Of a stretch of 64,000 nt of DNA, positions 17,838 through 25,536 are shown piece after piece. The DNA comes from a virus. The DNA is taken from positions 105,281-169,280 of the IMG/VR virus record IMGVR_UViG_3300049215_000481, one strand, 5' to 3'. Within the stretch, counting starts at the first letter, position 1; each line of letters begins with the position of its first letter. The notes under the pieces were generated by a model that was not told where the DNA came from, ran no database searches, and worked only from the letters and a program-made list of their open reading frames with translations. The translations under genes were made by a program, and so were the position numbers.

Positions 17838-17844
17838 CAATCTT
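17837..17844 (+). promoter_or_regulatory. Class B motif variant GCAATCTT
   Basis: TAGCAATCTT; 2 nt before a GTG (17847) and 14 nt before an in-frame ATG (17859). The usual spacing argues for the ATG. Confidence 0.5.
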
Positions 17845-17846
17845 TC

Positions 17847-18698
17847 GTGAGCACGCGCATGCATCCTCGGAAGCTAGCCTTTCTCACCGGCGTCCTCGGC
17901 TCAGACGGCGCTCTGGCACTCGCCAAAGCCAGTGAACGCTCCGAGGTGTTCGCTCACGCCATCGTTCCCCGCACCATCCTCGCGTGGCTCGCCTCTGAGC
18001 CCGCCTACGAGGGGCCACTTCCGGGCGTCGGTGACACGTACATCGCGTTCACGAAGAACGAGTCCGCGTTCTCGGGCTCGGTCACCGTCGGCAAGGAGCT
18101 GTACCGGTTCGAGAACGAGACGGTCTTCCACGTCGCCGCCAGCATCGCCGTCGCGCTCGGCGTCGAGAAGGAGCGCATCGACCCCGGCATGCGGAACGTC
18201 GACATCCAGCGCCTCGGCAAGACCATCGACCTCTTCGCGAAGACGAGGATGGTGAAGCGCGAGCTGAACAAGGCGTTCTGCCCGGGGTGCATCAGCAAGA
18301 AGGCGGAGCACGTCGAGTCGTGTACCAAGCGCAAGGAGCTGGAGAAGGGCCAGGAGGGCCCCGGGCTCACCGCGGCGCCGACGGCACCCGAAGCTCCGAC
18401 GCCGCCCACGCCGGCCGGAGGCACGCCGCCCAAGAGCGCCACGGTGGTCAAGCCGCCCAAGCCTCCCGGTGCGAAGAGCGCCACCGTCAAGTTCACGCGC
18501 TCGGAGGCGACTCATCGCTGCGCCGCCTGCGGCATCGCGCAGTTCAAGAACGAGCGCATCCTCGGCTGCATGTGCCTGCGCGACCTGTGCAAGTCCGCGC
18601 GGGTGGTCGCGACGGACGCAGAGACGCTCACCGTCGAGTTCAAAGACCTCGACCGCGAGTCGCTCGTCACGATCTACGAGGCCGTGGGGAGGAAGTAG
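17847..18698 (+). CDS. Hypothetical with Pro-rich linker and C-terminal zinc site
   Basis: 283 aa from GTG 17847, or 279 aa from ATG 17859, which fits the motif spacing better. Three parts: a helical domain (1-150), a cysteine cluster CPGCISKKAEHVESC (~155), a Pro/Thr/Ala linker (~170-215), and a C-terminal zinc domain (RCAACGIAQFKNERILGCMCLRDLC) followed by a short alpha/beta end. Immediately followed by the 18699 gene. Function unknown; a nucleic-acid-binding adaptor is possible. Confidence 0.78.
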   Translation: MSTRMHPRKLAFLTGVLGSDGALALAKASERSEVFAHAIVPRTILAWLASEPAYEGPLPGVGDTYIAFTKNESAFSGSVTVGKELYRFENETVFHVAASIAVALGVEKERIDPGMRNVDIQRLGKTIDLFAKTRMVKRELNKAFCPGCISKKAEHVESCTKRKELEKGQEGPGLTAAPTAPEAPTPPTPAGGTPPKSATVVKPPKPPGAKSATVKFTRSEATHRCAACGIAQFKNERILGCMCLRDLCKSARVVATDAETLTVEFKDLDRESLVTIYEAVGRK

Positions 18699-19097
18699 AT
18701 GGACCCGAAAGTTTTCCCGAAGTGGCTCGGCCGCTACAACATCGTCGACGCGGACCACGTCCACGATCTCGACACGCGCGCAGCGATCAACGAGTTCCAC
18801 TTCAAGCTGCCCCGCCACGAGGCGGAAGCCAAGGCGCACAAGGACTACGTCCACGACCAGCTCGTCGAGGCGGCAGCACACCACCTCGTCGGCATGCAGG
18901 CCGCACGCGGCGCAGGTGACCGCGAGGCCGAGGCCAAACACGGGGCGATGTACAAGCTCACCGTGAAGGCGCTCGGCGGAGACCACGTCGGAGAGCCGCC
19001 GGAGGAGGTCGCCACGAAGGCGAAGAACACTCCGGCGACCGTCTACCGGTTCAAGGCGCACAAGGGCGACGCGTTCGCGCTGCCCACCGAGGAGTAG
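18699..19097 (+). CDS. Hypothetical protein
   Basis: 132 aa, MDPKVFPKWLGRYNIVDADHVHDLDTRAAINEFHFKL... It is His-rich and helical. Begins in the base after the previous stop, so cotranscribed; converges with the ligase gene, whose stop is in the next base (19098). No recognisable family. Confidence 0.72.
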   Translation: MDPKVFPKWLGRYNIVDADHVHDLDTRAAINEFHFKLPRHEAEAKAHKDYVHDQLVEAAAHHLVGMQAARGAGDREAEAKHGAMYKLTVKALGGDHVGEPPEEVATKAKNTPATVYRFKAHKGDAFALPTEE

Positions 19098-20324
19098 CTA
19101 CTCGTAGATCCGGACGGCGACGCCGACCGGGAAGCACGGCTTCTTGTCTTCGGTCCACTCGAAGAACTTGACCGTGAGCAGCTTGCCGATCAGCTTGTCG
19201 CCGAGTCGCAGGAACTCCGCGCGGTCCTCGAAGTTCCCGGGGGCGCAGCAGTCGAACTCCTTACCTTCGTCCGTCTTGCACGTGAAGACTTCGTCCGTCT
19301 TGCACGTGAAGACGGCCAAGCCCTCGAACTTCCCGCGGCCCTCGCCTACGGCGACGATGGGAAACTCGCGCTCGATGAAGGACTTCACCTTCATCAGGCC
19401 CGACGACCGCTTCCCTGCCTCGTACTCTCCGTACGGGTCGCGCAGAATGCCGCCCTCGTAGCCCTCGCCGACCCACTTCTTCTCGATCGCCCGAGCTTCG
19501 CTCTCGCTTGCGACCGAGATCGTCTCGACCCGATGGATGTGGTCGTGCGTCAGGCCGATGATGTTCGTGAAGATCTCGTCCAGCTCTCCGCGTCTGACGC
19601 GCCATGGACGCTTCAGGTTGGCGAAGTCACTGTTGACGGGCAGGTCGTAGACGAAGTGCCCGAGCTGCTCGAAGTCCGGCTTGGTCTTCTCCTTCCGGAC
19701 GTAGCCGGAGATCTTCTGCAGCGACCAGCCGTGGCGATAGATCTCGCCGTCGAGCGTGAATCTGCCGGGGACGTCGCGGAACGCGGCCTCGTACGCTGCC
19801 TGGATGTGAGGCACGCCGAGGATGCGCTTTCGCTTCCGGCTCCAGAGGCTGACCTTGCCGTCGACCACCTCGACGATGCAGCGCACGCCGTTGAACTTGC
19901 GCTGGTAGTCGTAGGGCCAGGTGCGCTTCTTCTCGGGGACGTCCTCCAGCGATTTGGCGAGCATCGGGAAGATGCCGCCCTCGGCATCATCCTCGCCGGC
20001 TTCAGCGCGCTCGCGCTCGACGACGTAGCCGTTGCGCTCCTTCTTCTTGCGCCACAGAGCCTCAGCTTCGAGGCAGGCCTGCTGGTAGGCGTCCGTTTCG
20101 TTCTTCTTGCCCAGGTTCTTTCCTTGGCGGACTACATCCTCGCCCGTCTGAAGCTTCCCGTCGACCTGGCCATGTTCGGTGTGGATGATCCCAGCCAGTT
20201 GGGGGTCGCCCGGTTCGTGAAGATCCTTTTGGAAGCACTTCTCGACCCAGATGCGCCACTGCTGGAGCGCCCCAGAGCTGGACCGCTTGTACAGCGTCGG
20301 AAACATCATCATCTCGGGCATCAC
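19098..20324 (-). CDS. ATP-dependent DNA ligase with N-terminal WGR-like domain
   Basis: 408 aa. Residues 10-105 resemble a WGR domain (WRIWVE ... HGQVDGKLQTGEDVVRQGKNLGKKNETDAYQQACLEAEAL...GY). The nucleotidyltransferase core follows: motif I KFNGVR with adenylated Lys143, motif III FTLDGEIYRHG, motif IV EGGILRD, motif V LMKVKSF, then a short OB domain. The ligase seals nicks in phage DNA. An 8-residue block (VFTCKTDE) is present twice in tandem in the OB region, from a 24-bp DNA duplication. Overlaps the dNMP kinase stop by 4 bp; both run from the class A element at 21149. Confidence 0.9.
   Translation of the reverse strand: MMPEMMMFPTLYKRSSSGALQQWRIWVEKCFQKDLHEPGDPQLAGIIHTEHGQVDGKLQTGEDVVRQGKNLGKKNETDAYQQACLEAEALWRKKKERNGYVVERERAEAGEDDAEGGIFPMLAKSLEDVPEKKRTWPYDYQRKFNGVRCIVEVVDGKVSLWSRKRKRILGVPHIQAAYEAAFRDVPGRFTLDGEIYRHGWSLQKISGYVRKEKTKPDFEQLGHFVYDLPVNSDFANLKRPWRVRRGELDEIFTNIIGLTHDHIHRVETISVASESEARAIEKKWVGEGYEGGILRDPYGEYEAGKRSSGLMKVKSFIEREFPIVAVGEGRGKFEGLAVFTCKTDEVFTCKTDEGKEFDCCAPGNFEDRAEFLRLGDKLIGKLLTVKFFEWTEDKKPCFPVGVAVRIYE
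19266..19313. repeat. 24-bp perfect tandem duplication inside the ligase gene
   Basis: Two adjacent identical 24-bp copies (19266-19289 and 19290-19313) keep the frame and duplicate VFTCKTDE in the ligase. Confidence 0.92.
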
Positions 20325-21139
20325 GCGGCCCTCCGCAGCACGGCGCCGTACACGTCGTGCATCATCTCGCGCGCGTCGGTGTACAGCTCGTCCAGCGAGC
20401 CGTCGTTCTTGATGATGCCGTGGAAGAAGTGGCGCGGGATGCCGCCCAGCTCGGCTTCGCTGCGGTGGTTCTTCATCCCGCCCGCTTCGACCGCCTTCGC
20501 GTTGGCGTTCGGCCGAACGATCAGGACGGGGAAGCCGCCCACCATGGCCACGCTGATCACCTCGTTGCGGAAGCGCCCGTCGGTGATGATGGCGAAGTCG
20601 TAGCCCGGGAACTCGTCGTTCTGGACGAGGCCCTGGTCACGGTCGTAGGTCCAGCCGCCGCTCAGGAGCTTCTGCGCGGTCCGGATCGCGTGCTGCGACC
20701 ACATCTCCTTGTTGACGTGGCGACCGAACTCGGTCCCGAGCGTCTGGAGGACGTAGCGAGGTGAGAGCGCCTCGCCCTTGTCGAGCTTCTCGCGCTGGAC
20801 GAACTGTTGGTACCAGTAGATCGCGCGCGCCATGACGTCCGGCGTGCAGGCGCCCGGCAGGATCTCGTTCATGTAGCTGGTGAAGAGGTTGCTCAGGAGG
20901 ACTTGAGACGCCTGGCGCTCGGGCAGCAGCGTGCCGACGTCCACGGCGTTGCGGAAGTCGCTCGGCCCCCAGAGCTGCTGGTCGCTGAAGCCGAACAGGC
21001 GCTTCACCAGGCTCTTCATCGGGTCCGCCTGGGCAACGCAGACCCCGTTGTAGTTCTCGGCGATGTAGGAGGCGACGGTGTCCTTCCCAGACCCGGCTTG
21101 CCCGGCCAGGAGAATCAGGGGCGTGGCAACTTGTGACAT
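20321..21139 (-). CDS. Deoxynucleoside monophosphate kinase-like P-loop kinase
   Basis: 272 aa. Walker A GQAGSGKDT at 13-21; then a dNMP-kinase-like pattern: ADPMKSLVKRLFGFSDQQLWGPS, LSPRYVLQTLGTEFGR, DGRFRNEVISV and a C-terminal lid. Phage enzymes of this kind phosphorylate dNMPs to feed DNA synthesis (T4 gp1 type). Transcribed with the ligase as a two-gene DNA-metabolism operon. The ATG lies 9 nt after a perfect ATTCGCTAT, so the mRNA is predicted to be leaderless. Confidence 0.88.
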   Translation of the reverse strand: MSQVATPLILLAGQAGSGKDTVASYIAENYNGVCVAQADPMKSLVKRLFGFSDQQLWGPSDFRNAVDVGTLLPERQASQVLLSNLFTSYMNEILPGACTPDVMARAIYWYQQFVQREKLDKGEALSPRYVLQTLGTEFGRHVNKEMWSQHAIRTAQKLLSGGWTYDRDQGLVQNDEFPGYDFAIITDGRFRNEVISVAMVGGFPVLIVRPNANAKAVEAGGMKNHRSEAELGGIPRHFFHGIIKNDGSLDELYTDAREMMHDVYGAVLRRAA

Positions 21140-21148
21140 GTAGGCCTA

Positions 21149-21157
21149 ATAGCGAAT
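21149..21157 (-). promoter_or_regulatory. Class A motif ATTCGCTAT, minus strand
   Basis: Exactly 9 nt before the ATG of the dNMP kinase at 21139. Six bp separate it from the divergent class B motif at 21164. Confidence 0.78.
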
Positions 21158-21163
21158 GTCCTG

Positions 21164-21173
21164 CCGCAATCTT
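21164..21173 (+). promoter_or_regulatory. Class B motif CCGCAATCTT
   Basis: 8 nt before ATG 21182; back to back with the class A motif, so 21140-21181 is a 42-bp divergent control region with one motif of each class. Confidence 0.68.
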
Positions 21174-21181
21174 GTGGGGGC

Positions 21182-21724
21182 ATGGAGTCCGCCTCACGTC
21201 TCTCGCGCTATCGGAAGAGGAAGCGCATTGCACTGCAGTCCCTGAAGACGGGGCCGTGTGTCGACTGCGGACGGACCCTTCCGCCTGAATGTATGGATTT
21301 CGACCACCTATCCGGCGCCGAGAAGGACACAGACGTGTCCAGATTGGTCAAGTACGCTTCGATGTCGAAGGTCGCTGACGAAATCGCCAAGTGTGAATTG
21401 GTATGCGTCCTGTGCCACCGCAACAGGACGTATCACCGCGCCAAGGCAGTGACCCCCGACAGTCGCTTCGGTCGGTACTACGTCAAAAAGCGGACGTTCG
21501 TGTGGGCTGTCAAGAACGTGCCCTGCGCTCACTGTGGGATGCGCTACCAACCTTGGCAGATGGACCTAGACCACCGCGATCCGGCGTCAAAGGTAGCTTG
21601 TCGCTCGACAAGGGCGGCAGGTGTCTTGAGCATGAGCCTGGCGCGTCTGCGTGCGGAGCTGCCCAAGCTCGAAGTTCTGTGCGCAGCTTGTCATCGGACC
21701 AAGACCTTCAGAGTGGTGAACTAA
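21182..21724 (+). CDS. Tandem double-HNH homing endonuclease
   Basis: 180 aa with two copies of the same HNH module: PCVDCGRTLPPECMDFDH...KCELVCVLCHRNRT (residues ~25-82) and PCAHCGMRYQPWQMDLDHRD...KLEVLCAACHRTKT (~115-175). Each has two CxxC zinc pairs, a D-H catalytic site and the final C-H. Basic N-terminus. Followed 3 nt later by the GGDEF-like gene. Two complete modules in one chain may arise from internal duplication and could recognise a dyad as a monomer (inference). Confidence 0.85.
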   Translation: MESASRLSRYRKRKRIALQSLKTGPCVDCGRTLPPECMDFDHLSGAEKDTDVSRLVKYASMSKVADEIAKCELVCVLCHRNRTYHRAKAVTPDSRFGRYYVKKRTFVWAVKNVPCAHCGMRYQPWQMDLDHRDPASKVACRSTRAAGVLSMSLARLRAELPKLEVLCAACHRTKTFRVVN

Positions 21725-21727
21725 GCA

Positions 21728-22915
21728 ATGGATTGTTTCATTTCGTGGGACGGCGACCACATCGGTCGCCAGGTTGGTCTCGCCGTACTCGGCGACGACG
21801 TAGGCGAGGTGCGCCGCGTCGACCAGGCCATCAACTCTGGCAACGAGCTGTGGCGCTCGTTCTGCCTCCAGGTCGGCGGCAGCGTCGTCGAGATCGGTGG
21901 CGACGAGGGGCGCATCCAGATCGGAGCCGACCACCTCGCAGAGGTTCCCGACATCGCCCGCCGGTACGCGGAGCTGGTTGGTGCCACCGTCTCCGTCGGC
22001 GTCGGCATGAAAATGAGCGAGAGCGCCAAGGCCCTGCTCGTGGCGAAGCTCCGCGGCGGCAACCAGACGGTCCTCTGGGACCCGGACATGCAGGCCGAGA
22101 TCGACAAGGCCACCTCCCACCCCAAGACGGAGCAGGAGAAGATCGCCGACGAGTACCTCGGCAAGGCTGACCAGCCCGGCATCGCCGGCACGACCGACAA
22201 GGACCAGCACGCCGGCTTCACCGGCGCCCAGCGGGGCGCGAAGGGGACGCAGGGCGACCACGAAGAGGGCGCCCAGGCTGAGAAGTCGATCGAGGACGCG
22301 CAAGACGCAGCCCCGCCGCCGCCCGAGGGTACGCACGCCGCCGAGGACTTCGAGAAGCAGCTCCACGACATGGCGGCTGCACAGGGCAAGAAGGACGACG
22401 CCGACAACCAGCAGCAGGCTTCGCAGGCCGACCAGGTCAAGCGCCGCGTCGCTGAGGTCCTGCTCGCGGTGCGCCAGCAGATGCCCGTCCTGCAGCAGCT
22501 CCAGACGTCGGCGCCCGACACGTTCGCCGCCATCATGGGGCTCGTCCAAGGCGTCATCGAGCTGGGCCGCTCGGTCTCGCCGGCCGCCCCCGCACAGCCT
22601 CCGGCCGACCGCGAGCCAAGCCATGTTCAGGCCGCCCTCTCGACCGTCCAGAAGGAGGAGATGGACGCCAGCCCGGCCACGAAGGTGGGCGAGCTGGACA
22701 AGGCCAACCTCGGCGCGAACGTCGCCGCTTCGGGCCACCACCTCCACCTCCCGGTCGGCTCCGTGCTCGACGGCAAGGTGAAGGTCGCGCACGCCGACGG
22801 CACGCAGGGCTGGAAAGAGGTCCGGGCCGGCATGGTCCAAGGCAAGGAGCCGGGTGCGCCCCTACTTGGGGCCGTGTCCCATCCGGTCAGCTCTAGACAG
22901 CCCGGCGCGAAGTAG
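21728..22915 (+). CDS. Protein with N-terminal GGDEF/mCpol-like palm domain and Ala/Gln/Asp-rich body
   Basis: 395 aa. Residues 1-130 read as a nucleotide cyclase/polymerase palm: ISWDGDHIGRQV (metal-binding first strand), SGNELWRSFCLQVGGSVVEIGGDEGRIQI with GGDE near 57-60, ATVSVGVG, then AKALLVAKLRGGN, the end expected for GGDEF and minimal CRISPR-polymerase (mCpol) domains. Residues ~150-300 are low-complexity and acidic, then coiled coil; the end contains HHLHLPVGSVLDGKVKVAHADGTQGWKEV. Placed among virion genes. Whether it makes a cyclic nucleotide, or is a structural relic, is open. Confidence 0.82.
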   Translation: MDCFISWDGDHIGRQVGLAVLGDDVGEVRRVDQAINSGNELWRSFCLQVGGSVVEIGGDEGRIQIGADHLAEVPDIARRYAELVGATVSVGVGMKMSESAKALLVAKLRGGNQTVLWDPDMQAEIDKATSHPKTEQEKIADEYLGKADQPGIAGTTDKDQHAGFTGAQRGAKGTQGDHEEGAQAEKSIEDAQDAAPPPPEGTHAAEDFEKQLHDMAAAQGKKDDADNQQQASQADQVKRRVAEVLLAVRQQMPVLQQLQTSAPDTFAAIMGLVQGVIELGRSVSPAAPAQPPADREPSHVQAALSTVQKEEMDASPATKVGELDKANLGANVAASGHHLHLPVGSVLDGKVKVAHADGTQGWKEVRAGMVQGKEPGAPLLGAVSHPVSSRQPGAK

Positions 22916-22933
22916 TTGCTCTTCGTAGAGCAA

Positions 22934-22940
22934 CAATCTT
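22934..22940 (+). promoter_or_regulatory. Class B motif variant (AACAATCTT)
   Basis: 6 nt before ATG 22947; CG of the consensus is changed to AA. Confidence 0.55.
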
Positions 22941-22946
22941 TAGAGC

Positions 22947-23393
22947 ATGCCCGCTCCTGTTCCCGTCATCGACGGGAAGCGCCGATGCTCAAGGTGTACG
23001 TTCCCGAAACCGGTCGAGGACTTCAACAGCTACATCCGCAGGGGTGTGACGGTGTATCTGTGGTGCAAACCGTGCCAACGCTCGTATGTTCGAGGCCGTC
23101 CAAAGACCGAGGCCGCACTCGCGCTTCTCGATCAGAAGAAGCGACTTGTCGACGAGCTGAAGCGCAAGCCGTGCGCAGACTGTGAACGGACCTTTCCTTC
23201 CGTGGCGATGGACTTCGATCACATCCGTGGCACCAAGAAGGCGAACATCGCCCAGATGATGAAGCAGTCGTACAGCCTCGAAGCTATTCTTGACGAAATC
23301 GCGAAGTGCGAACTCGTCTGCGCGAACTGCCATCGTGTACGCACCGCCCTCCGGGGGCGTGTTTCGAAGGGTGGTGCGCCATCCTTTTCGTAA
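22947..23393 (+). CDS. HNH homing endonuclease
   Basis: 148 aa. N-terminal zinc ribbon (RCSRCTFPKPVEDFNSY...WCKPCQRSY), then the same HNH module as at 21182: PCADCERTFPSVAMDFDHIRGTKKANI ... EIAKCELVCANCHRVRT. The reading frame of the following gene appears to continue upstream into this gene's 3' end, so the insertion may have replaced that gene's original start. Confidence 0.87.
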   Translation: MPAPVPVIDGKRRCSRCTFPKPVEDFNSYIRRGVTVYLWCKPCQRSYVRGRPKTEAALALLDQKKRLVDELKRKPCADCERTFPSVAMDFDHIRGTKKANIAQMMKQSYSLEAILDEIAKCELVCANCHRVRTALRGRVSKGGAPSFS

Positions 23394-23422
23394 ACATCGA
23401 CGTCGGTGACCTCGCCGACCTG

Positions 23423-24199
23423 ATGAATGTCGACGAGGCAATCAAGGGCGCAACAGAATGTGCCGCTCGCGACCTCGCCGAGATGACGAAGCGCAAGGCC
23501 GAGGAGCTGGCAGCGACCAAGCTCCACACGCGCCGCGAGATGTTCGTCAAGGGTCTGAAGGTCCAGGCTGTCAACGAGGACACGTGGATGGTGTCGCTCG
23601 ACGCCAAGGTCCGGTGGATCGACGACGGCATGACCTCGCACAACATGCTGGACCAGCTCCTGGCGAGCCCGAAGGCGAAGCGTGCAGCAGACGGCTCGAA
23701 GTACGTCGTCATCCCGTTCGACCACAGCCCCGGCAAGGGCAGCACCGGCGCGACGCCGGCTCAGCAGGACCTCATCACGACCATCAAGTCGGAGATGAAG
23801 AAGCGCGGCATCCCGTTCGGCAAGATCGAGACGGACGCCGCGGGTCAGGCGAAGCTAGGACGACTCCACTCCTTCGACATCGAGACGGCCCCGATCAAAA
23901 GCTCGCACGGGCCCGGCCAAGGCAAGGGGCCGCTCGGAGCGGTCAAGCAGGGGCCGACCGGCATCCCGCTACTGCAGGGCGTGACCGTCTACCAGAGCAA
24001 GGACAGCAAGGGGAAGGTCAAGCGGCACGTCATGACGTTCCGAGTGGCGTCCTCGAAGCACGCTGGCCAGGGCCGCTGGGAGCACCCGGGCAACCAGGCC
24101 GTCAACATCATGGAAGACGCCGCTCAGTGGGCGCGCGAGACGTGGGAGAAGGAAGTGGCTCCCGCTCTCGTCGACAAGATGATGATGGAGATCGGCTAG
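23423..24199 (+). CDS. Virion or tail-completion protein candidate
   Basis: 258 aa from ATG 23423. The frame is open further upstream and reads sensibly (NIDVGDLADL) back into the HNH gene end, so the original start may have been lost or be non-ATG. Helical N-terminus (ATECAARDLAEMTKRKAEELAATKLHTRREMFVKGL), then VNEDTWMVSLDAKVRWIDDGMTSHNMLDQLL..., and a C-terminal helix. Length, composition and place next to the 24541 gene suggest a tail-completion or neck protein. No direct family recognition. Confidence 0.8.
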   Translation: MNVDEAIKGATECAARDLAEMTKRKAEELAATKLHTRREMFVKGLKVQAVNEDTWMVSLDAKVRWIDDGMTSHNMLDQLLASPKAKRAADGSKYVVIPFDHSPGKGSTGATPAQQDLITTIKSEMKKRGIPFGKIETDAAGQAKLGRLHSFDIETAPIKSSHGPGQGKGPLGAVKQGPTGIPLLQGVTVYQSKDSKGKVKRHVMTFRVASSKHAGQGRWEHPGNQAVNIMEDAAQWARETWEKEVAPALVDKMMMEIG

Positions 24200-24495
24200 T
24201 CCTCTTCGCGGAGGGCTTCGACCGTCGACAGCAGAACGTCCACGAAGTCCGCGACGCTGATCTTGTCCGCGGGGTGCGCGCGGTTGAAGCGCTTCGCCGA
24301 CGTCACCAGCGCCTCGACGACCTCGCCCACGGTGTTGCGAATCCAGTCGATCCGGTAGTGCTCGACCTCGACGCCGGCTGAGATCTGCGCGCCGAGGTGC
24401 TTGCGAAGAGCGATCCCCGTCTTCAGGCGCTGGTCCTCGAACTTGATGGTCCGAAGGATCGTGCTGACGGCGAACTCGATTACCGCGTCGGGCAT
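24196..24495 (-). CDS. Hypothetical helical protein
   Basis: 99 aa from ATG 24495 (MPDAVIEFAVSTILRTIKFEDQRLKTG...). All-helical with an acidic C-terminus (DVLLSTVEALREED). Overlaps the stop of the previous plus-strand gene by 4 bp. The start is backed by a minus-strand CGCAATCTC 8 nt upstream. Function unknown. Confidence 0.72.
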   Translation of the reverse strand: MPDAVIEFAVSTILRTIKFEDQRLKTGIALRKHLGAQISAGVEVEHYRIDWIRNTVGEVVEALVTSAKRFNRAHPADKISVADFVDVLLSTVEALREED

Positions 24496-24503
24496 GCCCC
24501 AAA

Positions 24504-24512
24504 GAGATTGCG
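24504..24512 (-). promoter_or_regulatory. Class B motif CGCAATCTC, minus strand
   Basis: 8 nt before ATG 24495 on the minus strand; five bp from the plus-strand copy at 24518. Confidence 0.6.
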
Positions 24513-24517
24513 ACGGC

Positions 24518-24527
24518 CCGCAATCTT
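24518..24527 (+). promoter_or_regulatory. Class B motif CCGCAATCTT
   Basis: 13 nt before ATG 24541. The two motifs form a divergent pair in a 45-bp gap. Confidence 0.62.
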
Positions 24528-24540
24528 CACCGATGCGGAA

Positions 24541-25515
24541 ATGAGCGAAGTCCTCGGCATTGTCCAATCAGACACCCTCATCCGGCTCGCCCTCATCGAG
24601 GGCATGGCGCGGATGCGCGAGAACCCCGCGTTGGTGGACCACGTCTTCGCAGGCATGCGAGGCGACCCGCTCCTCAACCCGCTCAAGGTCGCTGACGAGA
24701 TCGAGAACGCGAAGCAGTGGTTCCTGAAGACGGAGGTCCCGGTCTTCATGAGCTACCGGGTCGACGAGGTGACCTTCCCCGCGGTCACCATCTCACTGCA
24801 GGAGTCGAGTGAGGTCGAGGTGACCCACGGCGACGTCCACTACGTGCCCGTCGAGCAGGTCGCGAGTGACTGGCCCGTTCTCTGCGGACCCTTCAATCCG
24901 ATCAAGTGGCTCCCTTCCTCGGGGATGATGGTCCTGCCGGCGAGCGCCATCCAGAACATCACGCTCGGCGCCGGCATGGTGCTCTTCGACAGCGCCGGCC
25001 GCCAGTACCCGATCTTGGAGGTCCTGGACGACGACACGATCGCGTTGCAGCCAGGCCTGTCGGTCGACTTCAACAACTCGACCATCAGGACCGCCCAGCC
25101 CAGGAAGATCCAGCACGTCGAGAGCGCGAGCTACCGCGAGACGTACCAGGTCGGTTGCCACGTCGACGGAGAGCCCTGGCGACTCACGTACCTGCACTCG
25201 ATCGTCAAGTACATCCTGCTCAAGTACAAGCAAGACCTCCTCGAAGCGCGCGGCTTCGAGCGCAGCACCCTCGCGTCGACCGACTTCTCGCGCAATTCGC
25301 AGTTCGACGCAGAGATCGTGTTCAGCCGCTGGATCAACGTCACCGGCTACGTTCGCCAGTCCTGGGACAAGGGCGCCTACGACGCCATCTCATCCGTCGA
25401 CACGAAGACGATCGTGGAGGTCGAGACGTCCGACGAGGACGAGTCGGACGACGAGGACCTCGTCGAGTTCCTCTCCGACGACACCAACCCGACCTGGGTC
25501 GCGGACGACGAATAA
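24541..25515 (+). CDS. Virion structural protein candidate (connector/tail terminator region)
   Basis: 324 aa (MSEVLGIVQSDTLIRLALIEGMARMRENPALVDHVF...). Helical first 70 residues, then beta-rich centre (VPVFMSYRVDEVTFPAVTISLQESSEVEVTHGDVHYVPV), then WRLTYLHSIVKYILLKYKQDLLEARGFERSTLASTDFSRNS, which resembles tail-terminator/neck proteins of large myoviruses, and a very acidic tail. Located upstream of the sheath and tube, in keeping with a neck or terminator role. Confidence 0.82.
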   Translation: MSEVLGIVQSDTLIRLALIEGMARMRENPALVDHVFAGMRGDPLLNPLKVADEIENAKQWFLKTEVPVFMSYRVDEVTFPAVTISLQESSEVEVTHGDVHYVPVEQVASDWPVLCGPFNPIKWLPSSGMMVLPASAIQNITLGAGMVLFDSAGRQYPILEVLDDDTIALQPGLSVDFNNSTIRTAQPRKIQHVESASYRETYQVGCHVDGEPWRLTYLHSIVKYILLKYKQDLLEARGFERSTLASTDFSRNSQFDAEIVFSRWINVTGYVRQSWDKGAYDAISSVDTKTIVEVETSDEDESDDEDLVEFLSDDTNPTWVADDE

Positions 25516-25520
25516 GCCGC

Positions 25521-25530
25521 CCGCAATCTT
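25521..25530 (+). promoter_or_regulatory. Class B motif CCGCAATCTT
   Basis: 6 nt (CTCGGC) before ATG 25537; the same spacer sequence occurs before the gene at 62271. Confidence 0.7.
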
Positions 25531-25536
25531 CTCGGC

